Source: Larkinella punicea (lineage in GTDB: Bacteria; Bacteroidota; Bacteroidia; Cytophagales; Spirosomataceae). Taken from it: DNA of 64,000 nt. Below are positions 25,058 to 33,410 of the stretch, in pieces. The translations under genes were made by a program, and so were the position numbers. How positions within the stretch are numbered: the first letter of the stretch is position 1; every line of letters starts with the position of its first letter. The notes under the pieces are model-generated. The model saw only the letters and a program-made list of their open reading frames with translations, was not told the DNA's origin and did not search any database. The DNA is taken from positions 300,858-364,857 of the forward strand of contig NZ_QOWE01000004.1 of NCBI RefSeq assembly GCF_003334855.1. The letters run 5' to 3'.

Positions 25058-27138
25058 TGGAAACCGTCGACACCTTGCGTCTGTTTTTGACCGACTCTGA
25101 AAAGGAAGCGATTCTGACCAGCACCGACGCAACGGTCAAGCGGTTTCGGAACGCGCTCGAACGGCGGGTCACGGAGCGATTGGTAACGTCCGGTTTGCAA
25201 GCTAAAAACCCGGCACTCGGATGGTGGTATCCGGCGGCCGAATACCTGTCCGACGCAGCCATGCAGTATGCCCTCACCCCTACCGACGAGTTGGCCAACT
25301 GGCTGCGGAGCGCGACGCTGTACATCGCCCGCCGTCCTGCCAACGACTGGGTCGGCCCGTGGTTTCGGGATCATTCCCAGCCGTTTACGGGTCATCTGGA
25401 AACTGCTCACCTCTGTTGGGGCGTGTCGGCGGTGCTGGATCTGGCCGGAACGGTTTTCACCGCAGCGGAATGGGAGGAAGTAGGCGAAGCCTTGTCCGAA
25501 AAAGGCATCGTTTTATGCCGCCGGTGGTTGCAAAAAAACAATCACCTGGCCAACTGGCGGGGCATTCTGGCATCCGGGGCGCTGGTGGCTTCGGCTACTT
25601 TGGGCCGGGAAGACTGGCTCGATGAATTGACGCCCGAACTGGCGCAGATGGCACATGCCTTTCAGCCCGACGGTTCGTACGGCGAGTCGTTGCAATACGG
25701 AAACTACCTGGCGAATGCGCTGATGCTGGCCTACGAGTCGCTGGTTCGGAAGTACCCGGTTCACGCCCGGCAATTGGATATCGACGCCTATGGCCGGGGC
25801 ATGAGTTGGCTGGTGCAGAGCATGTTGTATAGAAAACCGATGGAAAACTGGGGTGACGAACCCCGCGCCCGGGCCGTCAACTTCAATGATTCGGCGGCTT
25901 TATTTCGGCCCTCGGGCGATTTACTGCTGCACGTCGCCGTCCGTTCCAGCGATCCGGTGCAGGCGGGTTTGGCGCGCTGGCTGTTTCAGGAATACTACGA
26001 ACCTTGCCCGACGCAGGGACCGCACGATCTGGCGACGTTCGGTATGCGGAACGACTGGGGATTTCTGACCCTGCCGCTGTTGATTCCACCAAGCCAAGCC
26101 ATCAGTCCGCAGAAAACCGGGTTGCCCCTGACAACCTCGTTCAGCAACGGTCATGCGTTTATGCGCGATGCCTGGGATGGCCGCACGGTCGTTGCCATCA
26201 ACGGCGGGGGCGACGCTTTGCACGGCCCCGGCCACCTCCACGGCGATCTGAACAGTTTCATGTTGGTTCACAATCGCGAACGGCTGTTGGTCGATCCGGG
26301 TCATAGCTGCTACCGAAACCTGATTCATGGGCTGGAAAGCAGCACGCAAACCCACAATACCTGTACGTTTCTGGTGGAAAGCGAATCGCTGGGTTTGCAG
26401 GAAGACCTCGCGAAAGCGTCCCTGCTCGAACAGAAAAGTGTGCTGCCCCGGCGGTTGCTCGTCAACGGCATACCCGGCCCACCCATCGACCGGGGCAACC
26501 GGCGACGGGTGGTGGAACGCGACGGACCGGTTTCCGTCATCGGCTCGGAGGTCGGAAATGCTTACGGCTCACCCATTCAGCGGTTTACGCGGCTCTGGCT
26601 GCTGGCCGGTAGCCACGTTTTCTTCGTCGTGGACCGAATCGAAGCGACGCAACCCGTTACGACGGTCTGGAACTGGCTCGTCAACAACCGCGATGGAAAG
26701 GCCCAGGTAGACAGTCCGGGCAATGGCCTGACGGTTTGCCGGAATGATGCCGGGATGAAACTGTTCCACACGGGGTCGGGCCGGTCGGGTCATCCGGTTT
26801 ATGGTTATGTTCACGACGCTTATCACGTTGAACCCGATCAGTTGGGCGAAGGGCGTCCGGGAAGCGGTTTGCTGTACCGCTGGACGGAAACAAGACCAGC
26901 CCTAAACCGAACCGTAGTTCATGCGATAGCCCTCGATGACGCTTTCCAACTGGATCAGTGGCAGTTACAATCGAACGATGCGGCTTTTACGCTGACCAAC
27001 GGACCGCAGCACTGGACGCTCCGGATTCTGGACGAAACCGCCAGCCAACTCTCGCTGACTTCGGGACAGGAGCAACCGTGGATCATTCAGCAACACGATG
27101 AAATATATACCTTAACCCGACCATATCCACATGGCTAA
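25057..27138 (+). CDS. Heparinase II/III-like protein without signal peptide
   Basis: It has 693 residues. The N-terminal half (to about residue 340) is an alpha/alpha toroid, with NHLANWRGILASGALVASA and DGSYGESLQYGNYLANALML. The C-terminal half is a heparinase II/III beta-sandwich, with FMRDAWDGRTVVAINGGGD, GPGHLHGDLNSFML and LVDPGHSCY. Family members are polysaccharide lyases acting on uronic-acid glycans by beta-elimination; candidate catalytic His and Tyr residues lie in these motifs. The lack of any signal peptide is unusual, as most are periplasmic. It may act on short oligouronates in the cytoplasm. It is coupled to genes on both sides. Confidence 0.88.
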   Translation: METVDTLRLFLTDSEKEAILTSTDATVKRFRNALERRVTERLVTSGLQAKNPALGWWYPAAEYLSDAAMQYALTPTDELANWLRSATLYIARRPANDWVGPWFRDHSQPFTGHLETAHLCWGVSAVLDLAGTVFTAAEWEEVGEALSEKGIVLCRRWLQKNNHLANWRGILASGALVASATLGREDWLDELTPELAQMAHAFQPDGSYGESLQYGNYLANALMLAYESLVRKYPVHARQLDIDAYGRGMSWLVQSMLYRKPMENWGDEPRARAVNFNDSAALFRPSGDLLLHVAVRSSDPVQAGLARWLFQEYYEPCPTQGPHDLATFGMRNDWGFLTLPLLIPPSQAISPQKTGLPLTTSFSNGHAFMRDAWDGRTVVAINGGGDALHGPGHLHGDLNSFMLVHNRERLLVDPGHSCYRNLIHGLESSTQTHNTCTFLVESESLGLQEDLAKASLLEQKSVLPRRLLVNGIPGPPIDRGNRRRVVERDGPVSVIGSEVGNAYGSPIQRFTRLWLLAGSHVFFVVDRIEATQPVTTVWNWLVNNRDGKAQVDSPGNGLTVCRNDAGMKLFHTGSGRSGHPVYGYVHDAYHVEPDQLGEGRPGSGLLYRWTETRPALNRTVVHAIALDDAFQLDQWQLQSNDAAFTLTNGPQHWTLRILDETASQLSLTSGQEQPWIIQQHDEIYTLTRPYPHG

Positions 27139-27538
27139 CCGTCTGAAAATTACGGGCATCGATCACCCCGGCGTAGCGGCCAACGATGTTGAACAACTGG
27201 CCGACTGGTACTGTGAGGTCTTTGGCTACGAAAAATGGTTTCGCCACCGGAACGCCGGACCGCTCAACCCGGTCTGGATGCTCAAAGCTCCCGACGGTAC
27301 ATTGCTCGAAGTGATGCCCAAAGACGACACTGCCCGGCCCGAACGCACGACCTGGACACCCGGCTGGTCGCACCTGGCCCTGCGGGTGGCCAATCTGGAG
27401 GAAGCCATTGCTTTTTTAGATACCAAAAACGTCGTGTGGGGCGGATCGGTCATCAACGCCATCGGGGGCGGCAAAGTCCGAACCCTCTACGACCCCGACG
27501 GCAACATGCTCCAGATTCTCGAGCGAATACCTGGGTGA
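27131..27538 (+). CDS. VOC-superfamily (glyoxalase-like) protein
   Basis: It has 135 residues with no signal. It carries the paired beta-alpha-beta-beta-beta modules of the vicinal oxygen chelate fold. ITGIDHPGVAANDVEQLADWY supplies the first metal ligand His; the second half holds WTPGWSHLALRV (split from TTWTPGWSHLALR) and RTLYDPDGNMLQILE. It overlaps the heparinase-like gene by 8 bp, so it is certainly in the same operon. VOC members isomerise or cleave small keto compounds; here it might act on a keto sugar intermediate. Confidence 0.88.
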   Translation: MANRLKITGIDHPGVAANDVEQLADWYCEVFGYEKWFRHRNAGPLNPVWMLKAPDGTLLEVMPKDDTARPERTTWTPGWSHLALRVANLEEAIAFLDTKNVVWGGSVINAIGGGKVRTLYDPDGNMLQILERIPG

Positions 27539-27548
27539 CACTATATGG

Positions 27549-27572
27549 CATTCACACATTCACTCATTCACT
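27549..27572. repeat. Three tandem copies of the octamer CATTCACW
   Basis: CATTCACA, CATTCACT and CATTCACT stand in a row, followed by a degenerate CATTGAAG, in the 43-bp gap between the VOC and dehydrogenase genes. The ATG at 27582 follows shortly after. A change in copy number would alter only the intercistronic spacing. Confidence 0.6.
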
Positions 27573-27581
27573 CATTGAAGG

Positions 27582-28598
27582 ATGAAAGCACTCCATTTTA
27601 CCGGAAATAAAACATTTGATTTACAGGAGGTTGACCATCAGCCGGTTTTGCCCGGCGAGGTTCGTCTGAAAGTGGCCTACTGTGGCGTTTGCGGAACCGA
27701 CGTGCATATTTACCACGGCGCAATGGCCCAGCGCCTTTCGCTGCCGCAAGTGATCGGCCACGAGGTTTCGGGCGAAATCGACGCGGTGGGCGAAGGCGTT
27801 ACCGGCTGGCAACCGGGCGACCGGGTGACGGTTCGACCCCTCAAACCGGGGCCGGAAATGTCCGTCGACAACGGCGTTCGGCACATCGGACAGAACCTGA
27901 AATTCATCGGTATCGACACGCCGGGCGGGATGCAGCAATACTGGAACGTGCCCGCTTACACGCTCCACCGGCTCCCCGACCAGTTGCCGCTCCCGATCGG
28001 TGCCCTGATTGAACCGCTGGCGGTGGCCTGCCACGATGTGCGGCTTGGCGACGTAAAACCGGGGGAAAACGTCGTCATCATCGGCGGTGGCCCCATCGGT
28101 ATGCTGGTCGCGCTGGTCGCCAAAGAGAAGGGAGCCAACGTCCTGATTTCCGAAGTCAATCCGACGCGTCTGAAACTGGCTGAATCGCTGAAACTGGCGA
28201 CGGTGAACCCCAAGGAAACCGATCTGGTGGCCTGCGTGGCGGAGTTTACGACTGGCGCGATGGCCGATGTCGTTTTCGAGGTTTCGGGCGTACAGGCGGG
28301 GGTAACGGCCATGACCGCGCTGGCGCGGGTGCGGGGCCGGATTGTGATGGTTGCCATTCACGCCGAACCCAAAGCCGTCGATCTGTTCCGGTTTTTCTGG
28401 CGCGAACTCAAGCTCATCGGTGCCCGGGTCTACGAACCCGAAGACTTCGAAGAAGCCATTGCGTTGGCCACCAGCGGATCGCTGCCCCTCGACGCGCTCA
28501 TTACGCAGGTTTCTCCCTTAGCCGACGCGCAGGCGGTTTTTGAAACGATCGACCACAATCCGGCCGGGATGAAATACCTGCTGCAATGTGACGCTTAG
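27582..28598 (+). CDS. Medium-chain zinc-type alcohol/polyol dehydrogenase lacking the structural-zinc cysteines
   Basis: It has 338 residues, cytoplasmic. The catalytic zinc site is intact: Cys in YCGVCGTDVHIYHG and the His/Glu of IGHEVSGEIDAVGEGV. The Rossmann motif is GGGPIGMLVALVA. The lobe that normally holds four structural-zinc Cys residues reads RPLKPGPEMSVDNGVRHIGQ and has none, a loss known in some sorbitol- and threonine-dehydrogenase relatives. It probably oxidises a sugar acid or polyol with NAD(P). It is the last gene of the plus-strand module and is followed by a strong terminator. Confidence 0.92.
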   Translation: MKALHFTGNKTFDLQEVDHQPVLPGEVRLKVAYCGVCGTDVHIYHGAMAQRLSLPQVIGHEVSGEIDAVGEGVTGWQPGDRVTVRPLKPGPEMSVDNGVRHIGQNLKFIGIDTPGGMQQYWNVPAYTLHRLPDQLPLPIGALIEPLAVACHDVRLGDVKPGENVVIIGGGPIGMLVALVAKEKGANVLISEVNPTRLKLAESLKLATVNPKETDLVACVAEFTTGAMADVVFEVSGVQAGVTAMTALARVRGRIVMVAIHAEPKAVDLFRFFWRELKLIGARVYEPEDFEEAIALATSGSLPLDALITQVSPLADAQAVFETIDHNPAGMKYLLQCDA

Positions 28599-28626
28599 TC
28601 CTGAATTGACCACCGAAAAAGCTGCC

Positions 28627-28663
28627 GGGTACGGATTGTCGATCAGACGAATCCGTACCCTTT
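28627..28663 (+). terminator. Intrinsic terminator of the large carbohydrate locus
   Basis: GGGTACGGATT (28627-28637) pairs perfectly with AATCCGTACCC (28650-28660) around a 12-base loop, followed by TTT. It lies 29 bp after the dehydrogenase stop and separates the locus from the esterase genes. Confidence 0.8.
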
Positions 28664-28753
28664 CTGTTGGGTCATCCTGGAAACAAATGAGCGTTTCAAA
28701 CGAAAAATACAGTATAACTGGTGTCAATGTGAGTTTTATCTCAAATTAGCTCC

Positions 28754-29548
28754 ATGAAAACATTCGTCAAAGCCGCGTTTTTCGCGCTGGTTCTCGGTAT
28801 TGCTCTGGCATTCAGGCAGGACGCTCCGCCCCGTTTGCAGCTTTTCCTGCTCATCGGCCAGTCGAACATGGCGGGTCGCGGAGTTCCCGAAGCCGAAGAC
28901 CAGCAACCCAATCCGCACATCTGGATGCTGACCAAAGAGCAAACCTGGGTTCCGGCCCGCGATCCGATGCACTTCGACAAACCGGCGGTGATTGGCGTTG
29001 GGCCGGGGCTGGCCTTCGCGAAACGACTGGCCGAAACCGCTCCCAAGCTGAACATCGGGCTGATTCCCTGTGCGGTGGGCGGGTCGGGCATCGATGTCTG
29101 GAAACCGGGGGCTTATTACGAACCCACGAATTCCTATCCGTACGACGATGCCATACGCCGGGCGAAAAAAGCGCTTGAAAACGGTCAACTGGCCGGTATT
29201 CTGTGGCATCAGGGCGAGTCGGATTCCAAACCGGGCAACACGGCGGTGTATGGCGAAAAACTGGCGGAACTGGTGCAGCGGTTGCGGAAAGAACTGAACG
29301 CGCCGAAGGTGCCATTTGTCGTCGGAACGCTGGGGGATTTTGTCGTGAAGCGAAATCCGAATGCCGGACTTATCAATGAAGCCTTGCAACAGGCCACCAA
29401 AAACATCCCCCATTCGTACTATGCCGTTGCCACCGGTTTGACGCACAAGGGCGATTCTACGCACTTCGACACGCCTTCGGCCCGAACGCTGGGTCGCCGG
29501 TATGCCGACGTTTTCATTCAGCATAAACTCCTGAAAACCAAACCATGA
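28754..29548 (+). CDS. Secreted sialate O-acetylesterase-like (SASA/CE6-type) esterase
   Basis: It has 264 residues with a signal peptide (about 1-20). The SGNH block I is LIGQSNMAGRG with Ser37 as the likely nucleophile, block III is LWHQGESDS, and the C-terminal Asp/His is supplied by KGDSTHFD. Members deacetylate sialic acid, xylan or pectin side groups. Beside a pectin-type locus, removal of acetyl groups from plant polysaccharide is the most likely role. Its stop overlaps the start of the next esterase gene by 4 bp, so the two are made together. Confidence 0.9.
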   Translation: MKTFVKAAFFALVLGIALAFRQDAPPRLQLFLLIGQSNMAGRGVPEAEDQQPNPHIWMLTKEQTWVPARDPMHFDKPAVIGVGPGLAFAKRLAETAPKLNIGLIPCAVGGSGIDVWKPGAYYEPTNSYPYDDAIRRAKKALENGQLAGILWHQGESDSKPGNTAVYGEKLAELVQRLRKELNAPKVPFVVGTLGDFVVKRNPNAGLINEALQQATKNIPHSYYAVATGLTHKGDSTHFDTPSARTLGRRYADVFIQHKLLKTKP

Positions 29549-30435
29549 GTATCTTCTTTCCTTCTCCGGTGCAGCGATGGGTAGCCGTTCTTGCTCTTGT
29601 TTTAACGGCTGGCCTGGCCAAAAGCCAGCTCGTGAGTGATTCCGTGTCGATCGAAGGCCATTCCCGAACCTTCCACTTTCTGAAACCGGCCCGGCCGAAT
29701 GCGTCGCTGGTGTTTGTGTTGCACGGTTCAGGCGGAAACGGGCAGGGTGTTCGGAATGGCGCAAAGAAACTGGAAGAAATTGCGCCCAATGAAAACATCC
29801 TGCTGGTGTATCCCGACGGTTATAAAAAATACTGGAATGAGTGCCGAAAAACCGCGCAATCGGCAGCCAATCAGGAGAATATCAACGACAATGCGTTTTT
29901 TGAGACGATGATCGGGTACTTCCGGAAAAACTACCAGATCGATCCCAAACGCGTTTTTGCGGTCGGCACATCCGGCGGTGGCCACATGGCCTACAAACTG
30001 GCGTTGACGATGCCCGAACAATTCCGGGCCATCACCGCCCTCATCGCCAACCTGCCCGACACGAACAACCTGGATTGTCCGGAAAAACGGATGGCGGTTC
30101 CGGTGCTGATTGTAAACGGAACAGCAGACCAAACGAATCCGTACGAAGGCGGGGAAGTCAAAGCCAACGGCATCAGTCTGGGAATGGTGCGGTCGACGGA
30201 CCGGACGTTTCATTACTGGTCGGAACTGGCCGGTTATGACCGAAAACCGAAGAAAAACCGCCTGCCCGATACCGACCCGACCGACGGGAAAACCATTGAG
30301 CAATATACTTACAGGCAGAATGGAAAACCGGAAGTAACGCTGCTGAAAGTGCTGGGCGGCAAGCACGATTACCCCAACGACATCAACGTCTATCTGGAAG
30401 CCTGGGCGTTTTTCAAGCGGCAAATGACGCGGTAA
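29545..30435 (+). CDS. Secreted alpha/beta-hydrolase, PHB-depolymerase/CE1-like esterase
   Basis: It has 296 residues with a signal peptide (about 1-28). The oxyanion motif HGSGGNGQG and nucleophile elbow GTSGGGHMAY (G-x-S-x-G) are clear, an Asp is probably in NGTADQTNPY, and His is in GGKHDYP. This set is typical of the polyhydroxybutyrate depolymerase-like family that includes feruloyl and acetylxylan esterases. With the SASA-type esterase coupled upstream, it likely frees ester-linked groups from plant cell-wall glycans. Start by ATG overlapping the previous stop. Confidence 0.9.
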   Translation: MSIFFPSPVQRWVAVLALVLTAGLAKSQLVSDSVSIEGHSRTFHFLKPARPNASLVFVLHGSGGNGQGVRNGAKKLEEIAPNENILLVYPDGYKKYWNECRKTAQSAANQENINDNAFFETMIGYFRKNYQIDPKRVFAVGTSGGGHMAYKLALTMPEQFRAITALIANLPDTNNLDCPEKRMAVPVLIVNGTADQTNPYEGGEVKANGISLGMVRSTDRTFHYWSELAGYDRKPKKNRLPDTDPTDGKTIEQYTYRQNGKPEVTLLKVLGGKHDYPNDINVYLEAWAFFKRQMTR

Positions 30436-30442
30436 AGATGGG

Positions 30443-30543
30443 TTAGCTAATCACTTTCAACCCTTCTGAACCGTATTTTTTCACATTCTCATCGTCGCTA
30501 ATAAATGTGTAAGCAGAATATGGGTATCCAATAGATACTTTAT
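30443..30543 (-). pseudogene. Remnant of a PIN-domain (VapC-like) toxin gene
   Basis: Directly after the antitoxin, minus strand, the codons from 30540 read KYLLDTHILL, the classic start of PIN-domain toxins. The codon where ATG is expected (30543-30541) is ATA. From 30505 to 30443, in another frame, the DNA reads FISDDENVKKYGSEGLKVIS then stop, the typical PIN C-terminus. The middle of the domain (about 100 residues expected) is missing. This is therefore a toxin gene that lost its start and its core by internal deletion. The reading is mine, from motif recognition; the nuclease cannot be made. Confidence 0.7.
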
Positions 30544-30770
30544 GTCTCAAATTCTTCAGCGGTTGTCATCCCAAAATCGTCCCGAAGAAAGTATTTCTTT
30601 CCATGCAATAGCCCTAATTTTCTTGGCTTCATTATCGCTTCTTTGGGAACCAGAAAGGCCTTGATCTCTTTCTTTTTACCAAAAGTGATGGCTACCTTTT
30701 CACCGGCCTCAACCTCTTTAAGGACTTTGGAAAAATGAGTTTTCAATTCCCCTACACTCATGGTTTTCAT
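30540..30770 (-). CDS. Type II antitoxin, Phd/YefM-like, orphaned
   Basis: It has 76 residues. MSVGELKTHFSKVLKEVEAG is the N-terminal Phd/YefM-type DNA-binding and dimerisation region, and the C-terminal part (HGKKYFLRDDFGMTTAEEFE) resembles toxin-wrapping tails of antitoxins paired with PIN toxins. The gene is intact, but the toxin that should overlap its stop codon is reduced to fragments. It may still repress its own promoter or neutralise a related toxin elsewhere. The start is ATG at 30770; an internal ATG three codons on is also possible. Confidence 0.85.
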   Translation of the reverse strand: MKTMSVGELKTHFSKVLKEVEAGEKVAITFGKKKEIKAFLVPKEAIMKPRKLGLLHGKKYFLRDDFGMTTAEEFET

Positions 30771-30801
30771 AGGCTTTATGCGTTATCCAGCTACATTTAG
30801 T

Positions 30802-31542
30802 TCAACCCGCCAGCCGTTTGTTAATCTGCCCGGCAGCTTCCCGAACGGCATTGATGATGATGGGGATGCGGTTGGGTGTGTAGCGGCTTTCGGGCAAAAA
30901 CACGCTCAGACTAGCGACCACCTGCCCACCTTTCCACAACGGAACGGCAATGCCGACAATGTGTTTGAGTGAGCGGGTGATGACGATTTCTTCCCGGCGA
31001 ATCGCGTCCAGAGCCGCCAGAAACTGCTCCCGGGTTTCGACGTTCGGCCAGACCAGCGGAGCCGGCAATCCAATGGCTTCGATCAGGGCGTCAATTTCCT
31101 TCAGGGACAAAAAAGCCACCAGAATTCGGCCGGTAGCGGTCGAGTAAATATCCGATTCGGTGCGGCTTCGTACCTGCAAATCCTGGTCGCTGTTGGCAAT
31201 GTGGAGCAAAAACCGCTTGTTGTTTCGCAGAATCCCCAGCAGGGAAGTCTCGTTAAGCCGGTCCGTCAACTCCTCCATAATGTCTTTGGACGCCAGCACC
31301 AGATGCTCGTTATACGCTACATTATCAGTCAGTTGATAGGCCATTGCACCCAGCCGGTAGCCCTTTCTGCGGCCCACGTGATCTAAATATTTTTTATCGA
31401 CCAAAGTCTTTACAATATTTGCACAGGTAGGTTGATTCAGGCTGACAGCCGCAGCCAGTTCCGTCAGGGTCGTGGGGTCATTCTCTTTCTTGGCCACATA
31501 CTCCAAAATTTCTAACGCACGGACAACAACCTGAATCATCAT
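30802..31542 (-). CDS. IclR-family transcriptional regulator
   Basis: It has 246 residues from the ATG at 31542 (the frame extends further but without homology). The N-terminal winged helix-turn-helix holds RALEILEYVAKKENDPTTLT and LNQPTCANIVKTLVDKKYL. The C-terminal effector domain holds YSTATGRILVAFLSLKEID and GIAVPLWKGGQVVASLSVFL. IclR proteins commonly sense small sugar acids or aromatic metabolites. The divergent SBF-type transporter starts 53 bp away, so it probably regulates that gene, and perhaps the carbohydrate locus nearby, as with KdgR-type pectin regulators. That link is an inference. Confidence 0.93.
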   Translation of the reverse strand: MMIQVVVRALEILEYVAKKENDPTTLTELAAAVSLNQPTCANIVKTLVDKKYLDHVGRRKGYRLGAMAYQLTDNVAYNEHLVLASKDIMEELTDRLNETSLLGILRNNKRFLLHIANSDQDLQVRSRTESDIYSTATGRILVAFLSLKEIDALIEAIGLPAPLVWPNVETREQFLAALDAIRREEIVITRSLKHIVGIAVPLWKGGQVVASLSVFLPESRYTPNRIPIIINAVREAAGQINKRLAG

Positions 31543-31595
31543 AAGAGGGAATTTGGGGCTGTAATTTACGAATAATTCAACCATCCTGACGCGTT

Positions 31596-32624
31596 GTGAA
31601 AAACCGCTCCTTTTCATTTGCCACCCTTCGTTCGGCAGCCGCCCGGGCGGGTTTAGACTGGTTTTTGCTGGCCCTGCTTAGCATGATCGGTCTGGCGTAT
31701 CTGTGGCCCACCCCCGGCATTCAGGAAGGCCCACTTTCGCTGTCGAATCTGGCCAATCTGGGCGTTTCGGTCATTTTCTTTTTCTACGGCCTGCGACTCA
31801 GTGGCGACAAACTCCGGGCCGGACTGAGCAACTGGCAACTCCACGCAACGATCCATCTAACCACGTTTGTGGTTTTTCCGCTGGTGGTCTGGGCGGCCAT
31901 GCAGGTGTTCGGCACCGACGAAAACCGCCTGCTGTGGCTCGGTGTGTTCTACGTAGCCGCCTTGCCCTCAACGGTTTCGTCGTCGGTGGTGATGGTGTCC
32001 ATTGCGGGCGGCAACATTCCGGCGGCTATTTTCAACGCCAGCATTTCCAGCCTGATCGGCGTCTTCCTGACGCCCTTGTGGATGGGCCTTTTCCTGGCGA
32101 CCGGGTCGGGTGATTACGATCTGGCGAGTGTCATCGGAAAGCTGGCGTTGCAGGTCATTGCGCCGGTTGTCCTCGGTATTCTGCTCAACCGCTGGCTGGG
32201 TACCTGGGCCGAGCGGTATAAGAAAGCGTTGAGTACCTTCGACAAGATTGTCATCCTGATGATCGTTTACACCTCGTTTTGCGAATCCTTCGAGCGCCGG
32301 ATGTTTCAGAGTCTGACGGTTTCGGATTTGCTGGTACTGGGCACCTGTATGCTCGGTTTATTTTCCCTGATCTACGGTCTGGTCAATGGCATCAGCCGCC
32401 TGCTCGGCTTCAACCGCGCCGACCGGATCACGGCTTTGTTCTGCGGTTCCAAAAAGTCACTGGTTCAGGGCAGCGTGATGGTCACGGTTTTGTTTCCGGC
32501 CAACGTCGTCGGCATCGCCCTGTTGCCCATCATGATGTACCACGCTCTTCAACTCATTGCCGCCAGTGTGCTGGCCCAGGCCATGGCCCGGCGGGGTGCG
32601 GATTCGGCCCAGCCGACCACCTGA
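31596..32624 (+). CDS. Bile acid:sodium symporter (SBF-like) family transporter
   Basis: It has 342 residues with about ten transmembrane helices. LSLSNLANLGVSVIFFFYGL, LGVFYVAALPSTVSSSVVMV and FNASISSLIGVFLTPLWMG are typical of the SBF-like (PF13593) group related to bile-acid/Na+ symporters and YfeH. Such inner-membrane carriers move organic anions. It starts with GTG at 31596, 53 bp from the divergent IclR gene, its likely regulator. The substrate may be an acidic sugar or keto acid; that is speculation. Confidence 0.92.
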   Translation: MKNRSFSFATLRSAAARAGLDWFLLALLSMIGLAYLWPTPGIQEGPLSLSNLANLGVSVIFFFYGLRLSGDKLRAGLSNWQLHATIHLTTFVVFPLVVWAAMQVFGTDENRLLWLGVFYVAALPSTVSSSVVMVSIAGGNIPAAIFNASISSLIGVFLTPLWMGLFLATGSGDYDLASVIGKLALQVIAPVVLGILLNRWLGTWAERYKKALSTFDKIVILMIVYTSFCESFERRMFQSLTVSDLLVLGTCMLGLFSLIYGLVNGISRLLGFNRADRITALFCGSKKSLVQGSVMVTVLFPANVVGIALLPIMMYHALQLIAASVLAQAMARRGADSAQPTT

Positions 32625-32662
32625 TTCAGTAAAGGAACGATTCCTTCACACCTTGTTTTCAA

Positions 32663-33204
32663 ATGAAACTCCATATTTTAGGGGCTTCCGGCAGTGGTGT
32701 CACCACCCTGGGAACGGCTTTGGCCCACCAATTAAACCTTCCTTATCTGGACAGTGATGACTATTTCTGGGAAGCATCCAACCCACCTTTTACAAAAAGA
32801 CGAAACCCGGATCAACGTAACCATTTAATATCCAAATTATTATCAAATCACAACGACTGGATTCTGGGCGGTTCTGTACTCCACTGGGGCGATTCGGTTT
32901 TCCCCACTTTCGACCTGATCGTTTTTCTGTGGATACCACCCGAAATCCGGCTGGAACGGCTCAAAAGGAGAGAACTGGATCGCTACGGGAACATTATCTT
33001 TTCCGACCCTGAGCGAAATGCCCTGTTTGAAACGTTTCTCAACTGGGCCGCCGATTACATACCAATACCGGAATTGCCAACCGAACCCTGAAAGCGCACG
33101 AAGAATGGCTGCAAAAACAAACCGCACCGGTTTTAGAGCTGAGGGGTGATTTAACGACCGACGACAGAATCAATCTGGTAATGAATAAAATACACTCTCT
33201 TTAA
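32663..33204 (+). pseudogene. P-loop adenylate-kinase-like ATPase with a frameshift near its C-terminus
   Basis: The first frame (32663-33091, 142 codons) starts MKLHILGASGSGVTTLG, a Walker A P-loop, then has YLDSDDYFW and the lid-like RLERLKRRELDRYG, like small nucleotide-kinase proteins. It stops just after FLNWAADY. The frame shifted by -1 continues from about 33057 to 33204 as TNTGIANRTLKAHEEWLQKQ and then APVLELRGDLTT, the expected family C-terminus. One base seems to be missing near 33057. It is either a recent frameshift mutation or a sequencing error. Confidence 0.75.
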
Positions 33205-33410
33205 ACGACACCGTTTTCAGGCTCCGAAAAATGGTTACCGGAACTCCCCTGCCTGATCGCGAAAGAGGCAGCGCCATCCATACCGCTAAAATCGCTTTTT
33301 CACATTTTGAAAACATCCTGCTGTAGACCGTCGCTCTTTTGCTGGATTTTCTGCACTTTCGTCGTTATTTTGAAACTGCATCAAGCGCAGCACCCTTATA
33401 CGCCCCAATA

